From the NCBI RefSeq assembly GCF_905220365.1, contig NC_061138.1:9501814-9565813 (forward strand): a stretch of 64,000 bases of DNA. Reading direction: 5' to 3'. Shown piece after piece: positions 48,812 through 59,852 of this stretch. Every line of letters begins with the position of its first letter. Position 1 is the first letter of the stretch. This DNA is from Vanessa cardui. Lineage: Eukaryota > Arthropoda > Insecta > Lepidoptera > Nymphalidae. A program made the position numbers and the translations under genes. The notes below the pieces were generated by a model. The model saw nothing but the letters and a program-made list of their open reading frames with translations, had not been told where the DNA came from and made no database searches.

Positions 48812-49080
48812 TATTACTTGGTGGTAGGGCTTTGTGCTAGTCCGTCTGGGTAGGTACCACCCACTCATCAGTTATTCTTCCGCCAAATAACAGTACTCAG
48901 TATAATTGTGTTCCAGTTTGAAGGGTGAGTGAGCTAGTGTAACTACAGGCACAAGGGACAGAACATCTTAGTTCCCAAGGTTGGTGGCACATTCACGATA
49001 TAAAAAATATTTAATATTTCTATGGGTGATGGTGACCACTTACCATCAGGTGGTCCGTCAACCTATACCATAAAAAAAAT
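48812..49080 (+). repeat. Repeat family B, plus, nearly complete
   Basis: Runs from TACTTGGTGGTAGGGCTTTG through GGGTAGGTACCACCCACTC, GTGTTCCAGTTTGAAGGGTG and CACTTACCATCAGGTGG to CCTATACCATAAAAAAAA. The A-rich 3' end suggests spread by reverse transcription. Confidence 0.75.
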
Positions 49081-50220
49081 TAATCTTTCACAGAAAACTT
49101 ATGCATTCAATTTTAATTAAACTTTACAATAATACAACTAATATATCAAAAAAATATTTGACATCAAATGGCACGAAGACTAAAACTACTTTAAACTGAA
49201 CAAGCTAAAATTAAATAACTTGAACTTTTGACATATTCGAAATTTGTTTCGAGTGGTATGTCAAAAAGTCAAGAAAGCGATTTTTTAAAATAAAAAAGTA
49301 CTATTTATACTATTTAAAAAATGCAAAATAGTCTAAATGCATATTCAACTCTTAAGATGGTCACGAGTTATAAAAGAAAAACAATATTTTCTTTGAATTC
49401 AGATTTATTTTGTTAACGTTGGTTTCTCACTAATCAAATTATTCATCTGGTGTTTTATATTTTAAATCTAGTCCATCGTTTTCATTATTCAAGAATGATC
49501 CACATTCTATCCAAACATTTCCGCCGCGTTCGATTATGACATTTATTTTCTTTACCGGCCAGACATTCGGCCAGCATTAATCGCGAAAAATTAAAATATT
49601 AAATTACCACATATGCTAAAAATAGTCAATCGACATATCATTAATTAAAATATTCTAATCAATTATAGTTATACGATGTATAAAAACATAATAACTCTAA
49701 CTCAACACAAATACAATATTCATTTAAAATTTATTTCACATCAATCGTCTGCTTACAAAACAATCTTTGAAATAGTAATGAGATTACTTCAAGTACATTC
49801 GTATAGAAATAAAATAAAAATAAAAATCCTTATTGTTTCTTCTGTAGATCGAGAGCACTTGCATTGATTTCTAAAAAAACTTTAAGCATACTCGTAATAA
49901 CGAACCTCTGTATATTTGAAATGCAGAGAAATGTTAATACCACATTAACCTAATTCAACATCGGAGTCTATATATACGAAGTTAGGCATCCCATACAACA
50001 AGATAACAGTTGAAGTTATGAACAAAGAGTATAAGTTATTGTTGAACAACAATAGATGGACTCCATTACAATGTGCCATTCGCTGCGACTAGTATTAGCC
50101 AGTCTTTCACAGAGTGACGTCTTTACAAAGTTCTAGATACACTACGTACCGTCATTGTTGTTTTATTTTTGCTTCACATTAATTACTCAATACATTATAT
50201 TATAAGTGACAAATATACAC
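49081..50220. other. AT-rich DNA, nothing recognised
   Basis: TATATATA near 49972 followed by a 24-codon frame from 50019; too little to call. Confidence 0.5.
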
Positions 50221-50612
50221 AATAGGCTATTTGACTGGTTTTTAAAATCCATTTTATATTATTTAGTAGAGGTTAAGGAACCCAGTGATTTTTAATTTCT
50301 AGTACATATTTGCCGAAAAAAATCCATATTTAAATAACGCGCGAAAACGCTACTTGGACAATATGGGGCTGCAAAGGCGTCGGTGACGTCACTTTGCTGT
50401 ATTTTAATCTGTGGTACATATGGTAGAAAAGCAAGGTTTACAAGAAAGTGTCACGTGACAAACGATTGAAAAAATGAATTTTTATTTATTGATTTCTGAA
50501 TAAATTAAGTATTATTTTCATCTTTCGTTAGTAAATAACCATTTTTAAACTCATAATATACAGTGATTACAATAATTCACAATTTATTTTTCGCATTGTC
50601 AAATAGCCTATT
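50221..50612. mobile_element. MITE-like element with 15-bp perfect terminal inverted repeats
   Basis: AATAGGCTATTTGAC at 50221-50235 and its exact reverse complement at 50598-50612. The 392-bp interior has no long frame and includes GGTGACGTCAC and GTCACGTGAC. The exact outer boundary and target duplication are unclear. Confidence 0.6.
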
Positions 50613-51011
50613 TTAATGTTACTTTTTATTGGTCGATTGTAGATGATGACGTGATAGGCGACCAATGATCGATCGGTATTTAGCCAATTAAGTATTTGAA
50701 TTTCAAAATGCCACATGGGCAGTCAATTACGGTGGAAAGTTCTTTGAAAATGCTGATTTAAACATAATTTATTTCAATTTCAATTCAGTTTCGTGGGCAT
50801 ATGTATTACAGTATTCTATATTTTAACATCCATTTATAGTATTGTAGTTTTACTAAGCTGTTATTTACATATTACGTTGACATCCTGAATATCTTGAAGA
50901 AGATTCTTGAATCTGCTTGACCTAAAGTTGAATGGCAAAAAATGCCTAATAATTTTGTCGGTCTTTTCGGTCAATTTAAAATTTAAATAGTTATTTGGTG
51001 AAGTCCTAATA

Positions 51012-51550
51012 ATATATTTGAAATATGAATATATTTTATTTTATAAAATATATATACCTTTTTTTTGAGAAAAAACTGGTTAAGTTTGTCAGAAAAAGAT
51101 TAAAATTTTATTGTTTAACAAAAGATATTAATTGACAATGTAAAATGAAACCTTTATTATATATATATACAAAAACTTAATGATCATGAGTTGGACCACC
51201 TACTCATCAGATATTTTACCACCAATCATCAGTACTCAGTATACGATAATATGGATATGGATAATTCCATTGAACTCAAAATATTAATTTATTTATATAT
51301 CTATATCTGTCTGTTTGTTTGTTGTTTCTCGACTAAAATGATAAATCAATCGTAATGAAAATGTTCATTAAGGTATGTATATATAATTAAGGTTTCATTT
51401 TACACGATCAATTAATTTTTAACGTATAATATTTTTGGTTTCACAAAAAAATTTTAATCTTTTTCTGAAAAACTTAACCAGTTTTTTCTTAAAAAAAATG
51501 TTTACATATTTTACAAAACAAAATATATTCATATTTCAAATATATTTTTA
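51012..51550. repeat. Long inverted repeat (arms about 160-178 bp, spacer about 200 bp)
   Basis: The left arm 51012-51170 and right arm 51373-51550 are reverse complements over their whole length with scattered mismatches. Shared blocks are ATATATTTGAAATATGAATA, AAAAAACTGGTTAAGTTT, CAGAAAAAGATTAAAATTTT and TGTAAAATGAAACCTT. The spacer carries a repeat family B fragment (51195-51247) and Helitron-like TCTGTCTGTTTG. Confidence 0.8.
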
Positions 51551-51733
51551 GCGAATATCGTAGAAATTTTGTATAACCCGATATTTTACACGAAGCTAAT
51601 TGGTGTTTTATTTTAACAATAAATTTGCTTGTTTAGGGCTTTCCGCAACATATAACCAAGTGTGGGTTGACATAAGCCGTGAGGTGTCTCTTCGCCCCGT
51701 ATATATGAAATTTTATATGAAACATATTTTATA

Positions 51734-51921
51734 CTAGTAGGCGGCTGCGGCTTCGCTTGCGTTCTAGAGCACTGGTTGTCACGTGTCAGGCGAAAAATAA
51801 GTCTGTTCTTTCTTGGAGTTCAAGTTTTCTTTATACCAAGTTTTATTAAAATCGGTTCAGCGGTTGCGGAAATATCGACACACAGACAAACTTACTTTCA
51901 CAGTTATTATATTAATTTAGA
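51734..51921 (-). mobile_element. Lep1-like Helitron (H2), minus, complete
   Basis: Reverse complement of the family: CTAG at 51734-51737, GGCTGCGGCTTCGC, ...ATATTAATTTAGA at the right end. On the minus strand it is bounded by A before TC and T after CTAG. Confidence 0.7.
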
Positions 51922-51979
51922 TTGCTATCATCTGTATAAATGTGAATGACAACGATAAAAAATAATTTATTAGTTTTAT

Positions 51980-52288
51980 TAGCTGAGATGGCCAAGTGGT
52001 TAGAACGCGTGGATCTTAACCGATGATTGCGGGTTCAAACTTAAGCAAGCACCACTACAAATATGTGCTTAAATTGTGTTTATAATTCATCTCATGCTCG
52101 GCGGTGAAGGAAAACATCATGCAGGTTGCATGTGTCTAATTTCATCGAAATTCTGCCACAAGTGCATTCTACCAACCCGCATTGGAACAGCGTGGTGTAA
52201 TATGTTCCAAACCCTCTCCTTAATGGAAGAAGAGGCCTTATCCCAGCAGTGGGAAATTTACAGGCTGTTACTTTACTTTACTTTAATT
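51980..52288 (+). mobile_element. SINE family A, plus, near full length
   Basis: AGCTGAGATGGCCAAGTGGT head, GGGTTCAAAC B-box-like motif, full body to GGGAAATTTACAGGCTG and a (TTACT)n tail. About 310 bp, among the most complete copies here. Confidence 0.85.
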
Positions 52289-52904
52289 AGTAAGAAATAT
52301 TTATAGCAATGTTATTGTAATTGTTCTTAGTTGAATTAAATCTAATGATGTAGTATTCAAGAAGAAACGTTTTATTTTGTTTTAATTCAAACTGCACCCT
52401 ATTCAAATACAAAATGAGATATGAACTTTTAATTGCTATAGAAAATATTAATGCAAGCAGCTCTCATAATTAAACGGTTATTTTAATACGAACGTTTGTT
52501 TATATCATTTACTAAAATATATTTTACTTGCTTCTTACGTTATGAAAATAATTAAGGGTAATATTTTAAATTTTAGTTCATTTGTCGTTATTTTTACTTA
52601 AAATATGTTTTATTTATAATTTTTCTTTAGCCATTTTATGTTATAAGGTATTATAGCCCGTGTTTATGTTCGTGGTGATATAAAACAGCGTGTAACATTA
52701 AAATTAATTCGACTATGATTGGCTTTTGAAATAGGTTCAGAGTTATCGAAATATGCACTATTTAACCCTTATTTGGTATATTTAGCGACTTTATATTATG
52801 AAAATATGTATTAAGTAAAAAAAAATATGCTTCTTTTATATTCTTTAAATGCGCATTTTAATACTAATAGGTAAGTATTATTATCAACTCTAAATTATAA
52901 CAAC

Positions 52905-53172
52905 AAACAACAACAGCCTGTAAATTCCCACTGCCGGGCTAAAGGCCTCCTCTCCCTTTGAGGAGAATGCGGGTTGGTGGAATACACATGTGGCAGAATT
53001 TCTATGAATTTGTCACATGCAGGTTTCCTCACGATGTTTTCCTTCACCGCTGAGCACGAGATGAATTATAAAGACAAATTAAGCACATGAATCAGCGGTG
53101 CTTGCCTGGGTTTGAACCCGTAATCATCGGTTAAGATGTACGCGTTCTAACCACTGGGCCATCTCGACTCGC
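52905..53172 (-). mobile_element. SINE family A, minus, near full length
   Basis: CAACAACAGCCTGTAAATTC tail to CCACTGGGCCATCTCGACTC head; a 45-base stretch of the tail half is missing (GAGGAGAATGCGGGTTGG). It sits inside a locally duplicated AT-rich segment (CTCTAAATTATAA on the left, CTCTAAATC on the right). Confidence 0.83.
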
Positions 53173-53249
53173 TCTAAATCTAAAATTATATCTAAATTAT
53201 AATCAATTATTAAAAAAAAAACAAATATCTATTTATTTGTAAAGGAATG

Positions 53250-53550
53250 TATATCGGACATCTCGCCAAAATTCTAAGTTTCACCCGCACCACCTTGATG
53301 TCCGAAAATCCACAACAGCGCGATTTCTCAGACATTTTCTGCCTCGCACAACCACTTTGTGGAACCAGCTTCCGCCGGCGGTTTTTCCGAACCGATACGA
53401 CATGGGAACCTTCAAGAAAAGAGCGTACTCCTTTTTGAAAGGCCGGCAACGCACCTGCAAGTCCCCTGGTGTTGCAAGTGTCCATGGGCGGTGGTAGTCA
53501 CTTTCCATTAGGTGAGCTTCCTGCTCGTTTGCCACCTATGCCATAAAAAA
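53250..53550 (+). pseudogene. CR1/Jockey-like retrotransposon 3' end
   Basis: Frame RTTTLWNQLPPAVFPNRYDM, GTFKKRAYSFLKGRQRTC, KSPGVASVHGRW then a stop at about 53494, followed by a short 3' tail ending CCTATGCCATAAAAAAAAAA. The coding end is well preserved, so the copy is fairly young. Confidence 0.75.
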
Positions 53551-53739
53551 AAAAAAATATTTATAGATTAAAAAGTGAAATATAACTTAGTGACATCATA
53601 TAATAAAATATGCTTAAGTAAAAAATATTCTGATTATTCTTACATTATTTAAAACTAATAAGTATTTTTACCGACTCTAAATTATAATCACATAGTAAAT
53701 AAACAAATATTTATTTATTTGTAAGATTTATAGATTAAA

Positions 53740-54747
53740 AATTGCGATAATATAGAGAGCTAAGGTCTTATTTGGAACACATCAAACAGTGGAATATGAA
53801 ACCAACCAAAAAAGGTTTTAATAGCGACGGTAGAACGGACTCAGAAATGTGACGAAACGTTCAAGAAAAAAGGATATTAAAAATTCTCGACATTCACTTT
53901 TCACCTGAGGTGTGTAAAAAGTTTCACTAAACTTTCTTTTTTATATCTAGCATTCAAATGGTCTAAAATTGAAACAAAAAAAAGCGATAATGTTTACATT
54001 TTTATGGAGCGCGATGTCATCAAGTCAATTTACTAAAAGCCTCGAGCTATGGGGTATTTGAATATGTAGATACAAGTATGTCTCGCGTTCGTTTTAACTG
54101 ATTTGAATGCAAATTGTTGAGAAACCTCTTTTCTTTGGATTTTGTATTTTTTTTCATCGAAATGTCTCGACAGGATTCCATTTAACGAGATATTTATTGA
54201 AGCAGATTGTCGCGTCTACTTCAATATTTCTTTAGTTTTTGTCGTTTTTCTGATTTTATCAGCATTACTGAGTGATAATTTTGTTTAGACTTTAGAATGT
54301 TTTACACTATTTGCTAATTTATGTCGCTTAGTATGTATAAATTAGGAATAATCATTTTTCTTCTGATACAATTACTATGTATACTATTCTCTATCTATTA
54401 TCATGCAACATAATAATATTTATTTAAATAAGAATTATTTAAGTTAGGTCCATAATTATATAGTAATTGAAATTAAGAATAGTTATTATACAAATCTTAA
54501 TCACGTTAAATGGTGACAAGCTAGCGGCATTTCCCTTTTAAATCACAAGTTGGTTAAATTCACGTCTCCCAATCGAATGGATCCATGTGTATGGGATATA
54601 TATGTATTCAGTATTAAGGATGTATATGTATTCAAATTCTTTTTAAAGAAAGAATCGTTTCCAAATCTGTATCGACAAGAACAAGAGCTGCAAAAAATAT
54701 TATGAAATCTTTAAACAAAACGGATGATGTTGATATTGTCCTGACCG
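53740..54747. other. AT-rich DNA, nothing recognised
   Basis: No frames above chance and no copies of the listed families. Confidence 0.5.
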
Positions 54748-54965
54748 AATTCGGCCACAGCGGTTAATCACAAGGGAGATCAGCGAACGAAGTATATATT
54801 GTCAGCACAAATGTGTGCAAACACAGATGCATCTTCTATTGCATCACTCTCATATTTAAATGAGTCGGTTAAACCGATAAGATCAGAGAGATTTCACGTT
54901 CAGGATTTTGCGTTTTGAGGCATGGGGTTGTACTCGAAAAATGCCTTAACTTTTTATCCAGGACG
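54748..54965 (+). repeat. Interspersed repeat family G, 5' half
   Basis: CCGAATTCGGCCACAGCGGT, AGGGAGATCAGCGAACGAAG, TGTCAGCACAAATGTGTGCA, GATGCATCTTCTATTGCATC. It is better preserved than the copy at 2945. Confidence 0.55.
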
Positions 54966-57200
54966 TTGGGATTTGCAGCATTATATTTAGCTATGAGTAC
55001 AACGAGCAAATCTACATTTAAAAAAAAGCTACAGATAAAAAAATATCTAGAGTATGTGTAAAGAAAAGGTATTTTTCTTTAATTTGAATTCCGCCCATCA
55101 ACTGTCATCGAACGCAACATGACTACTAAATTTTGTTAGCTATGAAAAATATTAATATATATCCTTTCTGAGCAGTCTTAGAAAAGTAAAGATTCTGGTA
55201 ATATAGGACAAGACATTGTTAATAATAACATTAAATGTCTCTTGCAAGTGCGTAAATATTGTTTTTTGAAAAGCAATACAATCTTATTTTATTTTATTTT
55301 TATTATTGTAATGTATACATACACAACTAACCAATAAATCTTCTCGTAAAGAAAAACTCAATTGTGTTTCATTAACTATGTCATCCTAATAAAAAAGAAA
55401 GATCCTAAGAACAATAATCACTATTTCCAAAATTTTATATACTCCAATACAAAGTAAAATAGTATAGGGAATAAGCAATATATTTAATATAAATTAAGTT
55501 CGTAAGGTCTTAAATGCCTACAACACTAACAAGATGACTATTATTATCATGTAATATGATCTATCATCCGCAACTAAATCCCTTCGAATGTGATAATTAA
55601 TGATTCTCGTGTTACGATATATATTTGGAACTCGGTTGAACTATTACATTGTTCGTAATAAATTGTTTTCTACGACTTAAAGTATATACGCTCGTGTCTC
55701 GTGTTAAGCGAATTGATGTTATTGTATTTCGATGTGTCACATAGTTATGGTGAGACAAAGCTTATTTTCCAACATGTGACTCAAATTATATTAAATCAAA
55801 ATATCGCTCGTTTAGCTGCTCTTTTCAAATAAACAGATTTACAAAGCTGTTCTTACATTAATCAATGTAGAAATATTAACAATATGTTTAGTAGCTCTTA
55901 AGTTGATATAGATTATTTGTAAAATTTTGTGTAATCTATGGAGCGACGTAGTCCAAGAAAGGACCAAGCTCCTTAAATTAAAGAAAAAAAAAATGTAGAA
56001 ATATTCAAGAAATCCAAAATTATACACTAAATAATCAGAAAAGTTCGCTGAGCTACATATATACACATTTATTAACTTTTAAACGTACCCGAATCAAGGA
56101 GAACGTTTATTAGGAGTTCGCAGACCACGTGATACTGACGGCTAGTGATCGATTTGTTCATAAGCTTAGTAAATACTATTTTTCTTTACGTACAAAGTTT
56201 TGTGTAACTAAATAGGGAATACATGTGTGTGTATAATTATTTTTTTGATTTATACTGGTTATTGTTCGCGGCTTCGCTTTCGATTTAGGGATTGGTTGGC
56301 ATGTGTTAGAAAAAAAGTAACGTATGTCATTTCTTGGATTAGTAGTGAAAGAGCGACAGACAAACAGACAGACACATTTCCTTTCACATTTATAATATTA
56401 GTATTGAAGTATAGATTAATACACTATTATATTTTTGTATTAAGATAATAGTTGATATTGTCAATAGTGCTTTAATTACCAGAATTTTGCAAGTTTAATA
56501 TATATTTAGTAATAGTATATATATGTAAGTACTTCAAGTATATAATAATAAAGCATTCTTGGATTTGTACTTATTCTGTATATTGTATTAATCGATATCA
56601 TCTAAAACTTTAAAACGATTTTTCGAATCTTTTCTCTTAATTCGAGGTTAGATTCACATATATTGAACATAAAAGTACTGTATAGTCGAGTTAGACTGGA
56701 AAATCCCATGATCCTATACTTATTTGTTTATCTTATGTTAGTAGATATATTAAACAACTGTAAAAGGTTTATTTGAATTTAAAAGGACGAATCAGACTCT
56801 TGTCAGATTCCACTACCATATAGGCCCTTATTTTCAAGGAACTTCTTGACAATCGAAATGTTCATTGTTTTTAGAACACTTATTATCTATTTAGTTCTTT
56901 CTCTTTGATTATTTATTTGTCTAAATAGACTGTCAAATTTAAGAACGCGTCAAACAATTGGCCACTAACGTAATATATGTTTACACACTAAAGTGATGTA
57001 TGTTTGGCAAATGTCAAACGTTTATATCACGCACACCAAGGTAATAAAGTTGGTTTAGTTTTAGTTCTTTTATAGTGCGACACTAATCTAGATATAAAAA
57101 TAATCTAAGCTTCTCCTATAAATTCGTTTCTCTTTACGACCATTGTAACTGTGCCGGAAATACGTAAAAAGGAATACAGTTACAAATGCTCAAAGATTGT
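54966..57200. other. AT-rich DNA, only one H2 element
   Basis: Apart from 56262-56415 no feature was recognised. Confidence 0.5.
56262..56415 (-). mobile_element. Lep1-like Helitron (H2), minus, 3' end lost
   Basis: CGCGGCTTCGCTTTCGATTT, GAGCGACAGACAAACAGACA and TTTATAATATTAGTATTGAA; no CTAG at the hairpin end. Confidence 0.6.
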
Positions 57201-57201
57201 A

Positions 57202-57397
57202 GAGTCGGGGTATGAAAAGGTTCGTCACCTTAAGATCTATTTTCGTGTGCACAGTATGAGCGATAATCTGCTTTACTAATTGAGAATGACATATTATATA
57301 GCAATGTTTTGATGCTTAGATTCAAAATGTACTAAGAATTCAAGATTTGATAAAGGAATTAATTTGAAATCTGTCGAAGGTTTTTTTACTCTGACTG
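57202..57397. mobile_element. Tc1/mariner-type MITE (family M1), 196 bp, opposite orientation
   Basis: GGTTCGTCACCTTAAGATCT, TGAGCGATAATCTGCTTTAC and CTGACTG at the right end match the reverse complement of 31614-31809 over the whole length. TA flanks are at 57200-57201 and 57398-57399. Exactly the same length as the other copy. Confidence 0.75.
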
Positions 57398-57984
57398 TAC
57401 ATAGAATATAAATGGTCACAAGTGTATTGCAAACCTAACAACTAAGATCTTATTAATTTTTATGCGTCGATATAAAAGCTGTAGAAAATATATTGTTATC
57501 ATTCGCCAACTTCCCACGTACGGCATTTATTGCGATATTTCACAGGGTCTGAAGTTGTTACGATTTATTTAGGCGACGTATAGATATATTCCTATGAAAC
57601 ATCGGGACCAAAGAGGATATATAATTTTTAATATTTTTAAAAATAAAGTGAATGTTGAATTTTGATTAATAATTTATAAAACTTATATAAATGTTTTTCA
57701 TCAATTAAATCATCACGTGCGAATCGATTTATAGTAAAAACGGCGAGCAAATCTATAAGTATTAAGAGGCAAAATGCCGCAAAAATTACAACATAAGGAT
57801 ATATGTCAAAAATCATCTGAATTATAGTTTGTTATAAGTTTACTTGAGCGGCTGGGTGCGTTTCAATTATAAGTAAGCTAGCTATTACTCATTAAAACCG
57901 ATTCGGCTAACAATTTTTATGGTAGATTCTAGATCTAGAACAATACTTAAGTCATAGCTTGTATTATCTCGATAATGATAAAAG

Positions 57985-58281
57985 TAACAGCCTTTAAAAG
58001 TCCCATTACTATATTGAGGCCTTCCTCTCTATAAACAAGAATTATCTTTGAGTTTCTTCCACCACCACGCTCCAATACTCTTCGGTAGATACATATTGTT
58101 TATATCGCAATATATCCAGGATTCCTAACAATTATAATCAGCACGAAATCAATTACAAACAAAGATACATACAAAAATTCATCATCATTAATGCTGTTTA
58201 TAATATACAGTAGATATATAGTATTATCCCATAATTTTCTATCAATATTCACGTGTTCCAACCACAAGGCGATCTCGGCTC
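57985..58281 (-). mobile_element. SINE family A, minus, strongly diverged
   Basis: AACAGCCTTTAAAAGTCCCA at one end and CAACCACAAGGCGATCTCGG at the other frame a poorly conserved body of the expected length. Confidence 0.55.
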
Positions 58282-59837
58282 AACATAAAACCAAGTCTGA
58301 TAATATGGAACGTAACTTATCAGAGAATTGACTCTGGATACGTTTATACGAGACCGCAATACAATCGGAATCTATTTAGCGTAAGAGTGTATTCAGTTCC
58401 GGCTTAAGTAATTGTAAAGTGGCGCCGAGAAAATTTAATTAGACCCATTTATTAAGTATTTACCGTTCATTTACGAGACAGTAATACTGAGTATCGAGCC
58501 TAAGTTGATTCTGTTAAATGACCCTGTGTTACTGCGTGGGATTTACACTTGAATTATTTTAATCTAATCAATTTTAACTATAACAGTCAAATAAATGTCA
58601 TCTATATTTTTTTTTAACTTTAAACTACATCTCAGTTTTGTGTGTCAAGAAATTCTCTATAACGGAAAACAAAGAAATAGAAATTGTTATTATAAGGTAT
58701 TAAATATATTACAATTAATTTAGAAGTACATCAATACTTCACAAAAAATTTGATGTTCCAAGGTAATGTCGGAATTGTAACATTTAAAATAAATTAGGAA
58801 TATAAAAAATGTTTTTATAGGGCGGACGAGTATTTATTCTTACAATGATCATCATTCCTTACATCGCCCTTGACTCTTTTTTTTTTATTTGCATATTTAC
58901 ATTCACAGTATATCAGTATTGCATCTTTAATTTTATTTAAAATATTTTGTTTCCCTTTGCAACTACTTTTATGATTATTATAACTTTTGTTGTGAAAGGC
59001 AGGCTCGATATAGGCAAATTATGATTATAAAATCATCATTAAATTTATTTACTTGCATTTTTTGTAATGGTAGAATATTATGCCCTTGTATTCAACCATT
59101 TGTTTCGAAGAGCAAAAATAAATATGCCCATTTTCATTAATCCAAGCCCAAATACCTTTAGTACTTCTGGTTGCAAATGCCATCAGCGGTTCGGTGAATA
59201 AATCAGTAGTTCCAAACATTTTTCAGTGGTATCCTTCATTTTTTGTATAATTATTATTTGAAATTGAAGTTAATAATAATTATTTTTCAGATTAAATATT
59301 CTGTTGAAATTATAAAACACTTCTGAGAAATATTTGAATCATGAAAATAATTATTATATTTTTGGAATTCTATTTTTTCTTAGAAATATTCTAAATATTG
59401 GATATTACCTTTGTCTAAATGTTGCTGTTTTAAAAGTATTGAGATTATGTATTAAAACGTTAGTGAGTACAAAATAACATTACAATACATTTAAGTAACA
59501 AATGAAAAAAGAACATCGTTACATAAACTCTAAAAAACTATCCATTTCAGTGGAAACCCATGAAAATGATCGGGTTTTTAAAGAAAATCAAACTTACCCT
59601 CACTATTGCTACTAATTAAAAACATTCAGTGCACTTCGAAGGTAGCCTTACAAAGTTTGAAAATTAATTTTTACTCTCAATTGAACTGGAAATAAATCTT
59701 TTATACGGTTTCCGCATGTTCTGCACGGTGGCACAGCTCTCGTTTGGATTTGGCATTTAACGAATACACATACACCCTGCATTTTCATTTTCTTTATTGG
59801 TGCACACTCTAGAGACGATTCTGTCTTTGCTATTTTT
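58282..59837. other. AT-rich DNA flanking the RTE insertion
   Basis: A minus-strand frame at about 59665-59800 has two Cys pairs (CRTCG) but no recognisable family. Confidence 0.45.
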
Positions 59838-59852
59838 AGCGAATTTCTAATA
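59838..59852. repeat. Target site duplication, left copy, of the RTE insertion
   Basis: AGCGAATTTCTAATA, identical to 61246-61260; the bases outside it differ (T on the left here, G at the matching place on the right). Confidence 0.9.
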
